Source of the DNA: Phoronis ovalis
Taxonomy: Eukaryota > Phoronida > Phoronidae
Length of the DNA: 16,736 nucleotides
Direction: 5' to 3'
Assembly (NCBI GenBank): GCA_028565635.1
Contig: JAOXYB010022970.1
Span: forward strand, 1 to 16,736
This document shows, in pieces, positions 8,375 to 16,736 of the stretch (within the stretch, counting starts at the first letter, position 1; each line of letters begins with the position of its first letter). The translations under genes were made by a program, and so were the position numbers. The notes beneath the pieces were generated by a model. That model was not told the origin of the DNA. It ran no database searches and worked only from the letters and a program-made list of their open reading frames with translations.

Positions 8375-10791
8375 ATCGGGAAATAAAACAATACTAAATT
8401 ACGTATACGTGTACTTAAAAACTTCGGACTAAGAAATGGATTAAAGCTAGTTTCCTCATGGAAATATTTATTTATGCTCCCAAACAAGACAGGTGGCTTT
8501 CCTTGATTTGAAATATTTGTATCAAAGCAACTCTGCTCGATTTATTTCATTTAAATATCCTTAATATTGATTTTATTAAAATCTCCTATGGTGGATTTGC
8601 AAGGATTTATGCTGTTGGCTCTTTCTTATGACCAAAAACTTATTTGAAGTTAGCCATTATGGGATATCCTCATTTATGCACTTACTTTATCATATTCATT
8701 TTTTACAATATAGTTTCCCTTCAGGTGCATTTTTTCGTTGATGTATAATTTGTAAGGAGCAGCGGATGTACTCCAGCAAATTACTTAACTGAATTTTATG
8801 AAAGTTTGAATACATTATTCAGTGAAAACTAATACCTGCAGACTTCTAGTATATTATACTTTTGTAAAGTTTTACATTTCATTACCCCTAATATCCTGAT
8901 TTTATCTAAATGTATACTTGTGCACTGTTTTGTACATTTCCGCACCAATAATATTTAGTTATTATACATAACCACTATAATACCTTAATTTGTAAACTTC
9001 CCCAGAATTTCATTCAAATTTTAAAGTAGAAATATTAAAACATTTTAATATATTTTGTGTGTTTTCCAATGCAAATGTTTTATGCAACTATGCACATGTA
9101 GAAACAGAAGCGATAAAAACACATTACTCGTACTACTGGTGGATATATGTGTTTAAGTTTTAGTTTGCAAATTTCTTAATTACAAGTTTTTATGAATACC
9201 TACTGTTGACCTGTCTACTGTTTGGATTCAACCAAGCTCAAAAGAGGTTTATTTTGAAAGGTGTTTGTAGCTTTTGTTCAAAAAGTTCAACCAGTTTGAT
9301 TATTTTTTTGTATGGGTAGTATTGTACAAACTACTAAAATTAAGTTAACCAGCTGGAGGTGGATCCAGAGTTGTCTGAAGGATGAATTGTTATAAATTAT
9401 TAGTGATGTGAAATCACTTTTGGTCCAATTTTTAATCTTCAAGATTTTGTTGTTTCCTCTGTTCACTAAAATCGACCCACCAGCAAATCCACTGCATTTG
9501 ATTTTAAGCTGGTGGCTATGAGACATATGCACTAAAAGAAAATTTAATAAGAATATTAGCAAGAAATTGTGCTCTTTTTCTGAGTTTTTCAGTGTGTGAT
9601 TCTTGGAAATTTAACTGTCTAAGCTGTCTATACACCCCATTATTGCTCCTATTCTGTATTCATTTCTTGTGCTAATGGCTATCATCATTCCTGTAAAATA
9701 AGAACTATACTTGCATTATTTTTATGGAGCATGCTGTAAGCCCTCCTCAAAACCTCCTGGGAGTCATTATAACAATTTATTTCGTATTAATACCTGGAGC
9801 TAAAATCTTCCAAATGTCTTTGTACACAAAGAACAATATAGGTTATAATACCATAATCATATTTCCCATACTTAAGCCCCTGAACAATTAGTCTGATTTA
9901 CCCCAGGTGTTTGAAAATATAAGGGGCAAGTTTCACTGCAAGCTTTAACTGTCAAGAGTATGCCATTCATGAAATAATCATCGCAGATCCTGTGCGTCTA
10001 TTAGGCGTCATCGTATCATTGCCTCAGACATTATCATCATATCCAGGCATGCATATTCAAATATGTTTAGAAAAAGTGACTCGGCTTGGATCTTCGCAAC
10101 TGTCATGAGCAGTAATTAGCTAAAACTATGCTGCTTCTAACAGCTGAAATACCCTGTTGTATGCAGTGACCCTTGAATCACATGTACCCCTATAGCCACT
10201 TTGAATGACAGTGGCCCCAAAGTTTGTGTTTTCCACCAATCTAGATTCAGGTGCTTCTTGCATTATCAGTCCATAAAGCTAATCCTCTTAATATCAGATT
10301 GTAAAATGAGATAAAAATAAACATGCTAGTGTCAGAAAGTCAACAAGTATAACCTCTGATCCATGAATAGAGTATGAAGATTTTACATACTTTAGGAAAT
10401 GTTTTGCCTTTCATGTGGTAGTCCAGGATTTTCAAAGTGTGTCCTGACTGGATTAAGATTGTCAGCTGGAAAGCAGGTCTGATTTGTGACATCACTGGAG
10501 TTTTCTCACTACCAGTAAATAATGTGCTAACAGTTAAGGACAAGACTCCATATCTTGTCATAAAGACAGTGATAAGAAGATCTAGATATTTTTATCCATC
10601 CATAAAGCAATTTACTATTTATAAATGCTAGTTATATGAAATGGTGAGAAGGCTGGGTTTTGCAATTGATGGCTTTTTCATCATTTTCAATTTCTATGAT
10701 TCACCTTAAAAAAATAAAATTATTGGGTCAAAGCGTCTGTTTGCTTTGAATTTTGCCCCTTGATATGCAAGTTGATTTAAAGGTGTAAATT

Positions 10792-11013
10792 TTGCATTAC
10801 ATAAACACTTGTGTTGACCCTTTGGTATCAAAAGGTGCGCTAGAAAACAAATCCTGCAAACATCTTATCTGCACCCAATGTTTCATGGAGATATTGTCTT
10901 GTAAAGAAGTCTTGCATATAATTCTTTCTTTTTATATGTCCCTAATATATTTCTGTTCTGTTGTCAGTATTTGTGCAAGATTAAAGATTCTCTTGTTCAA
11001 TAGGTCTGCATGA
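10792..11013 (+). pseudogene. open stretch with a RING-like Cys/His motif, possible gene fragment
   Basis: The open frame from 10789 to the stop after 11010 encodes, in its first third, NTCVDPLV followed 9 residues later by SCKHLICTQCFMEILSC. The spacing C-x-H-x2-C-x2-C (codons 10855-10881) is that of zinc ligands 3-6 of RING fingers, and a nearby Asp-Pro is common in TRIM- and RAG1-type RINGs. Upstream in the frame is TAA (10786-10788), with no acceptor before the motif. The first CxxC pair and the final CPxC pair are not in this frame. If it is related to a RING gene, it is a broken fragment. Chance is quite possible. Confidence 0.15.
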
Positions 11014-12329
11014 GGATTTTGTAACATATAATTGTATTGGTAGCTAATCAGAAAAACCCACCCGTGTTTGTGTTTAAATTTCTCCAAATATTCAAATATT
11101 ATATCTTTAATAGACTGGACAATTGAATATCCAACATACAAGACTTAAACACTGAAATTGAATCAAGTGTTTAGTACCAAAAATTGTGCTGTTTTGTTGT
11201 TGAAATATTTTTTCTTAATTTTCTTTTTCTCATTTCTTATTTTATAAATCTAACTGAGCAAAGTATATTTGATAGTACTGAATTAGTACCAATCTGATTT
11301 TTTTGTTATAATTGATTGTTGCCATTGTTGCTGATAACGCCCTGATATGTCATTAACCCCTGCTATGGGGCATAATTGTGGTGAAATATGATGAGCTGAA
11401 TGACACATTTTTTTATTTCAAGATTTTTTTAACACTTACATAAATTACTGGGACTAAAAGTTTCTTTTAGCAATGAGGGTATTTAGGTTGCTCATGCACC
11501 AAAATTTAAGATTGTCTAATGAACTTGAGGAAAATTGTATAGCAAAGACCTATATAGCAAAATTTAGTAAAATGGGTCATAATTTTTTTGGGATAAGAAA
11601 TTTAATGATAAATCCATGTAAAGCAGCTAATTGGATGGACTTCACTGTGAATGCATTTGTAAATAAAATAAAAATTATATACATTAAATATACAATAAGT
11701 CTTAATATATGCCTTTGACCGCACTGAATATATAATAATATTTGGAATCCAACTCCTCCCATTAGATTATTGAACGAAGTGACTCAAAACATACTTGAGA
11801 TTGTAGACTAGTAGCCTATGGCCTTTCTTGATGGGGATCTTGTTTGGATTACCCTGTAGGCATCACCCAAAACAACATGAGACAAATTAGGCAAAATTAA
11901 GTAAAAGGTCTTGAGTAAAGAAGAGACTTCCTAGAAGTGCTCCGGTCTTTCTGCTTGGTTGTGAATTTTGATATGAGTCTCTACCGAGTCTGCATATCTT
12001 AAGTAAATTTACCAAAATCTAAAAATTGTTTAAATTAATTACATCATTATTATCAGATATATCCTTGTTAGAGAAAAATGTATAAACTCAATTTTGGTGG
12101 TATTAACTACTTGCATGACCTTGTTGCATCACATTAAAAAAAAAGAATAAGGATCTGAATGACTGATTGATATTGAGAGCTAGAGGTGAGCACTTTATGC
12201 AAGAACCTTCCGCACATGGCATATAAAGAAAATAGAGACAAAAAAGCACTTTTTGAAAATTCACATTTTAAAAATACCACCATATTAAATGTTACTAAAG
12301 TAAAGCTTATAAATGGTGTTTTTTTTCCA

Positions 12330-12356
12330 TTTAATGATTACATTTTAATGATTACA
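12330..12356 (+). repeat. 14-base tandem duplication
   Basis: TTTAATGATTACA occurs at 12330-12342 and again at 12344-12356, so a 14-base unit is present twice in tandem. It lies just upstream of the candidate acceptor at 12383. Confidence 0.8.
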
Positions 12357-12383
12357 TAATCGAATTCAAAAAATTACTTTCAG

Positions 12384-12449
12384 GATCAGATTCAGGAATT
12401 TTCAAGAAAAGTATACTGTGATTGTTTGAACTCCTGCAGAGGCATTTAA
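12384..12449 (+). CDS. candidate last exon of gene B with three cysteines
   Basis: After a moderate acceptor (ATTACTTTCAG ending at 12383) a phase-0 frame runs 21 codons to TAA at 12447-12449. It encodes DQIQEFSRK then VYCDCLNSCRGI. Joined to the signal-peptide exon and the micro-exon, it would make a mature peptide of about 32 residues with four cysteines, an even number as expected for disulfides. The nearest AATAAA downstream is at 13013. Weaknesses are the short pyrimidine tract and the 4.5-kb distance from the previous exon. It might also be chance. Confidence 0.22.
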   Translation, partial: DQIQEFSRKVYCDCLNSCRGI

Positions 12450-13012
12450 CATTAGCCATTTAGATAAAAAAAAAGCTATTTTCACTTTGGAAAGGTACTT
12501 TATGGTATAAGCAGTCTGAACTTAATTGAACTTTCATAAACATGTCTGACTGGAACATCTCTATTTTTACATAGAGGATTTCAGAAACAGATAAAAACCA
12601 TTAAAATTCTGTAACAAGAATGTAAGTTTATCTATTAAGTAAGGCTTGAAATGGTAGCAACAGTATGCTTGAAACTTGCAGGAAACTGGATGGGTTTTGT
12701 TTGAGAAAATTGTCAAGATAAAAATAGAGAAAAAACAAACATCACTTGACATGTGATTATTAAGTTTCAAAATATACAGTTCAAATTGAGAAATCTTGGA
12801 AATTTGCTGTTTTGTACCCAAAATAATATATACTTTCCATCACCAAGCTAAGAAAATCTGTTTATGAAAGAAATTTTAGTACTTTTATGATGTCCGCTGT
12901 TTTGAATGAATTTCTTAGTTGCCATTCATGGTCATTATGTCACAAAATGGCCTAAGCTTTTCTAAATGGTCATTTTAACTGCACAAAAGTTACCTGTGTT
13001 GGTATGTAGCAG

Positions 13013-13018
13013 AATAAA
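13013..13018 (+). promoter_or_regulatory. possible polyadenylation signal
   Basis: AATAAA lies about 560 bases after the candidate stop at 12449. It would serve gene B if that exon is real; another AATAAA is at 13261. Such hexamers are frequent by chance in DNA this AT-rich. Confidence 0.2.
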
Positions 13019-13615
13019 AGGAAAAGTTACACAAATATATAAATTGATCCTTTGTTGATGTCATACCTAATGTGTTGGTGTATACTCGACACTCTGGTGT
13101 AATGTTGCAACAGATGCGTTTTGTGTGAAGTTGTAACTTTGACACCTGTAAATGGACATACCGTTAGATATCTCATATTTTCTGAACGTAAAGTATGCTT
13201 TGTGCAATATGCATGTATAAACTATTGTATTAGAAAAATTTATTTCGAAATATACATTACAATAAAAAGAATACTGATATGACCCATGCTACTTCTAAAT
13301 GTCACCTGTGATTTTAACATGGGAATCCTGCAGCACAAAACTACCTGTGTGATGGAATGTAATGGCAGGAGGTTTCAACTGCTGTATTGATTTTTTTTTA
13401 TAGAAAGATTCTTTTGTAAAGATCAAACAGTATTTGTAAAGAATGGTTATAAGTAACAAATGTTTGCATTTTATCTTTCTTTGATAAAGTTTAAAGCTGC
13501 AAATTGTAGAAACATATTTGTAATAAGCAACTAAACTGCAATGCTGTATCCAGGCCATTTCTTAATTTTGGCTCTTTAGTATGAGAGCAAAGAGGATTTT
13601 ATTGTGTACAATCTA

Positions 13616-14095
13616 CTGTATATCCCTTTATTTTCGCGAGGAATTAATTTACACGAATTTCGCGAGCACATTAGCTCGCACAAATTAGTACCTCGCATTT
13701 AAAAGGATCGGCAAATCCAATATGGCGGCACCCATACAGTATGGCTATGCATGGCGATCCGTCATTTTGAAATTTTAAGAAAAACAACAATATACATTTA
13801 AACAATTAAGTACTCACCATCTTTATTAACTTCGATTAAAACCATGACGAAATCACAACAATGTGAATAACTGAAATCCAATTGAAATGAAAGTGCTAGG
13901 CATTAAAATTCGAACGTTTGAATTTGAACGTTATAAACCCGCATTGAACTAGTAGTCACGAGTGACCTGCTTTCGCTTCAAGCATGCTGCGTTTAGAAAA
14001 ACAGTTTTCTAGTATTTGTCGATTGATAATTCACGAAAACGATTTTTGAACAAAATCGCGAAATTAAAAGACCGCGAAAATAAAGGGATATACAG
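13616..14095. mobile_element. MITE with 23-bp perfect terminal inverted repeats and TA target duplication
   Basis: The left end 13616-13638 begins CTGTATATCCCTTTATTTTC and continues GCG. The right end 14073-14095 is its exact reverse complement. Each is flanked by the dinucleotide TA (13614-13615 and 14096-14097), the expected target-site duplication of Tc1/mariner-type elements. The element is 480 bp, has no transposase frame, and is richer in CpG than its surroundings, with repeated TTCGCGA-type words just inside both ends (for example 13659-13665 and, inverted, about 14054-14060). The perfect repeats suggest a fairly recent or well-conserved insertion. It is non-autonomous, so movement would need a transposase from elsewhere. 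Superfamily assignment rests only on the TA duplication. Confidence 0.88.
13722..13729 (+). promoter_or_regulatory. YY1-like motif inside the MITE
   Basis: CCAATATGGCGGCA contains ATGGCGGC, the core of the animal YY1 binding site that often sits near transcription starts. It is a motif match only. Confidence 0.25.
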
Positions 14096-14097
14096 TA

Positions 14098-15840
14098 TAA
14101 CAAGAAACTATACAAGATCAGGCAATAAAATGTCTTTAACCATGAAGCAGTAGAAACTGTCGGGATCTATTTGCTACACCTTGCACCAATCTGATGAAAG
14201 CCTTCTTACTGAAAATTAAGAATAACTTGTGTAACAGAAAGTGTAAAAAAATAATAAGTCTAAAGAAATTATACCCTTGATCTAAGTATCAAATCCTTGT
14301 CAAAACAACTAGACTGGGTAAAATCATACATACTCCCAATCTTTGCACATTTCACAATGTTGTCATTTAATGGCCTTTACCCCACTCAGGTCAGGGCATA
14401 GTGAGAGATAGATTCAATTCAACCCAGCAAGTCTGCATGTAGGAAATACCTGGGAGGAAATACACCTGGGCAAATAAAGAATTGGAAACATTAATATAAA
14501 TTTTAAATAAATGCTGTTGAAAATTTAAATATCATGCATGCTGCTTATGAAGGTGAAGTAGTTGAATTGATTTTTGGTATTTTTACATAAAATTTGCCAT
14601 AGGTAACAAAGATTTTGAACACTGATTTGCTTGTCTTGTTTTGAAGGTTTGTGATTCATCATTATGAACCACATCTGGTCTATTCTTAAGAGGTTTACAT
14701 ATAATTTTATACAATATTCTATTGATAGGCCATGCTTGTGTCATTTTCACCCTAAAGTAATTTTTCATACAGTATATAGACTGGGAAAGTATTATGCTTG
14801 ATGGAAGGAAGACATTTGTCAAACACTTCCAACAGGGTCATCCAACTACTTGAAATTATCAACAGTTAGGGACTGTAAAATATATTCATCATTATAAAAA
14901 CTATTTTCTGGACAATTAATTGAATAAACCAAATGACAAACTTCATCAGTGAAGTGTGAAGTAAGAATATAATTCTGTCCTAAACAACCAATGTTTTCTC
15001 TAGAATGTGAAGTGCTTCTGCTGTACTATATTTGCTTTGTAACTAACTCTTCTGATGATTAGGGAGCATTCATTTTATATAATGATAGGCAGTTCCAATT
15101 CTTGTAATATTTTGAGATTTCTAGCCAGGTGTATTTTGTTGATGTTGGATGCTTCCAGTCTTTACACAGTCTGATTTATGCTCAACTAAAAAAATGCAAG
15201 CTTTGTGGACATGGACTGAAATAAACATCCCCATAAAATACTCCCATTTTATCTCTAATAGTTAATTGTGTTACTCTTTAATTTTGCTACCGCTAATTAC
15301 ATGTGTGGACTAGATAGAATTTCAAACCAGTACTTAACTATAGCAAAAGGTAACAATTATCTTGCAAAAGTCAAATTTGTTTTTACCCTTAAAATATTTG
15401 CAGAATATTTGATAATAGAGAATTTTAAGTTATTTTTCTATATATAATGAGATCTATTATTAACGGTCTCGTGGAGCCTTTATGGAATTTAAGATATGTC
15501 TTGCACTTATTGTGGGTAGACAAGTACTGTTCAGATGCCTAAAATATACTTATGTACATTTTTATGGTACATACATTGCTAATTACTAGTCGAATAACAA
15601 TTAGAGGTTAACTTGAAAAAAAGTAACTACACTATATGAATTCCATCCAATTACTTGTTGTCGTGGGTGGTTCTTCTTTCTCTCATGTGACCAGTAAAAT
15701 TTAGAAACAAATCAAGTGTGCATACAATCAAACAAATATGTGGAAAAGAGTGTTGAATATCATCTGCTTGAGCATAGATGGTCCAGAATAATGAAATTTA
15801 TCTAATGTGCAAGAAAACTAAAAGGATATTATTCTGTTAG
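14098..15840. other. non-coding stretch right of the MITE
   Basis: I see no gene in these 1.7 kb. A minus-strand frame at 14583-14822 shows no domain or splice context I can support. A small direct repeat, GGAAATACCTGGG then GGAAATACACCTGGG, lies at about 14442-14470. The rest is AT-rich sequence without clear structure. Confidence 0.5.
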
Positions 15841-15895
15841 CAGATTTCTCCCCAGGGGGGACACTTACATATACCATGATATATGATGCTGACCA

Positions 15896-15995
15896 ATGGG
15901 TCACTTTTTCACCGATACTAAAATCCCTAAAAATGGGTCTACTTTTCGCTGAAATGTCCCTAAACATGGGTCCACAGAATCCCTAAAATATGGTC
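15896..15995 (+). repeat. decayed tandem array of ATGGGTC / TCCCTAAA units
   Basis: ATGGGTC occurs at 15896, 15933 and 15966, with a degenerate ATGGTC at 15990, so the spacing is 37, 33 and 24 bases. Each of the last three is preceded by TCCCTAAA. Units also share ACTTTTTCACCGA-like blocks (15903, 15941, about 15997). The order is the same in each unit, so this is a degenerate minisatellite-like array, probably the internal part of a dispersed repeat that starts near CCAGGGGGGACACTTACATA at about 15852. Confidence 0.7.
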
Positions 15996-16615
15996 GCTTT
16001 TTCACGATTTTATTTGCAATATCAGAGAATTTTCCGAGAGAAACCCTTTAAATGTGTCATTTTTGTGACCATAATTACAAAAATGGTGGATATTTTGAGT
16101 TTGGGCTGCACATCCCCATGTAAAAATATAGTCAGTATGCCCAAGGTTTCTTGTTGTAAGTTTGCTATTCAGTTAGATGTTCTATTGTTTTAGTGGATTA
16201 TTGGATTAAAGTCCAAAATAAACATATGATAGATTAAAAGTTTGATACTCCCACTCGCCCTGCATGCTCTAGGCTCTGATAGAAGTTAAAAATATCTATT
16301 TCTTATGGAGACCATATACAACCATTTGGTCATTTGGTTGTGTCATTTCTAGCATAAACTATAGCAGTTTGCATTTTAACCATCAAACAGTTTTGTCTGA
16401 CTCTTATAAGTAACTCTAAATCAACAGGTTGTGTTTTGTATTAATGTATTGACAAACTACATCATTTCCTTGCTGTTTTAAGAACAAGTTTTAAGTAGGA
16501 AAGTAAATATTTTATTTCTCAAACCATTTCTCATATCATGTCTAGCACTATAGACTTTTACAAATGCAAATTTGAGCAAGGAGCATATATATGCTATATT
16601 TGTTGGGGTATCATA
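15996..16615. other. non-coding stretch, possibly the flank of the dispersed repeat
   Basis: No gene is seen. An open frame at 15990-16193 begins inside the repeat array and shows no recognisable domain, so I treat it as repeat-derived or chance. The remaining sequence to 16615 is AT-rich and featureless. Confidence 0.5.
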
Positions 16616-16622
16616 TAGGCCA

Positions 16623-16722
16623 TTCAGACTACCTTTTTGGAACCGGTTCAAGCTCAAAATGGATCCATAACCAGATCGACTTGAATCCTGTTACGTGTTC
16701 ACACTACTTTTAACGTAACTGG
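16623..16722. repeat. palindrome-rich repeat fragment at the right edge
   Basis: TTCAGACTACCTTTTTGGAACCGG (16623) is echoed by TTCACACTAC followed by TTTTAACGTAACTGG (16698). Between them lie the palindromes AACCGGTT (16641-16648) and ATGGATCCAT (16659-16668), and the near-inverted pair GGTTCAAG / CTTGAATCC. This density of symmetry suggests one end of a non-autonomous DNA transposon or similar repeat, cut off by the window edge. Confidence 0.45.
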
Positions 16723-16736
16723 ATTCTACTGTAGCG

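Larger units (their letters stand above)
7881..13612. other. intronic or intergenic DNA without a firm gene
   Basis: Nearly 6 kb in which I find no well-supported gene. It holds two weak candidate exons for gene B (8270 and 12384), a 12-base G run, a RING-like motif at 10855-10881, a short tandem duplication at 12330-12356, and AATAAA hexamers at 8382, 13013 and 13261. Open frames at 9287-9562 (minus), 10340-10561 (minus), 10437-10631 (plus), 11473-11718 (plus), 12567-12821 (minus) and 13295-13558 (minus) have no recognisable domain or paired splice sites. Some may be decayed repeat sequence. Confidence 0.5.

Noticed and set aside
9287-9562. 91-codon minus-strand open frame
   Set aside because: It has a hydrophobic start but no domain, no splice partners and no neighbouring exon. 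In DNA this poor in GC, a frame of this size can be chance or repeat-derived.
10340-10631. Overlapping open frames on both strands
   Set aside because: The frames mirror each other over one stretch and neither shows a known domain or splice context. A decayed repeat is possible but not shown.
13319-13378. Possible exon after CCTGCAG encoding a short segment with two cysteines and a stop
   Set aside because: The acceptor lacks a pyrimidine tract and there is no link to a polyadenylation site; two other candidates for gene B are better.
14583-14822. 79-codon minus-strand open frame
   Set aside because: Its amino acid content looks protein-like in the second half, but there is no paired splice site or family match that I can support.
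15990-16193. 67-codon plus-strand open frame with several cysteines
   Set aside because: It begins within the decayed repeat array and has no recognisable fold, signal or splice sites.
16641-16652. GGTTCAAGCTC resembling a tRNA/SINE B box
   Set aside because: No A box at the right distance and no tRNA-like fold; the match lies in a palindrome-rich repeat that explains it better.

Overview
This window looks like metazoan nuclear DNA and most resembles a lophotrochozoan, probably a mollusc. That is an inference. The supports are high AT content, multi-exon coding with GT-AG introns, very low exon density, depleted CpG outside one block, and a CGCGAA-rich miniature inverted-repeat transposon of a style I associate with molluscan genomes. 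There are no prokaryotic operons, ribosome binding sites, rRNA or tRNA genes or CRISPR arrays. Nearly all open frames of 60-90 codons are chance frames in non-coding DNA.

Gene A, plus strand, enters from the left. Its two last coding exons (318-481 and 1454-1558) are joined by a GT-AG intron in phase 0. They give an 88-residue charged, helical C-terminus ending in the residues KDEL. A short 3' UTR with AATAAA at 1633 follows. I do not recognise the family.

Gene B, also plus strand, probably begins in the intergenic region that follows. A locally CpG-rich block (about 2290-3330) holds a TATA-like box and a good splice donor, and may be its promoter and a non-coding first exon. The first coding exon (4245-4311) encodes a textbook signal peptide and stops at a phase-1 donor just after the predicted cleavage site. 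A 32-base micro-exon (7849-7880) with strong splice sites fits that phase and adds a first cysteine and a short QEGQHYK segment. The next exon is uncertain. Two in-window candidates (8270 and 12384) would each end the protein as a small secreted peptide; otherwise the gene runs off the right edge.

The rest is intronic or intergenic DNA with decayed repeats: a hairpin-unit pair and a 19-bp perfect inverted repeat inside the gene A intron, a 480-bp MITE with perfect 23-bp terminal inverted repeats and TA target duplication (13616-14095), a decayed tandem array with ATGGGTC/TCCCTAAA motifs (15896-15995), and a palindrome-rich repeat fragment at the right edge.

I see no multi-gene novel system. 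The most interesting points are the KDEL ending of gene A, the structure of gene B (signal peptide, micro-exon, possibly a tiny Cys-containing product), a RING-like Cys/His motif in an isolated open stretch near 10855, and the paired repeats in the gene A intron.
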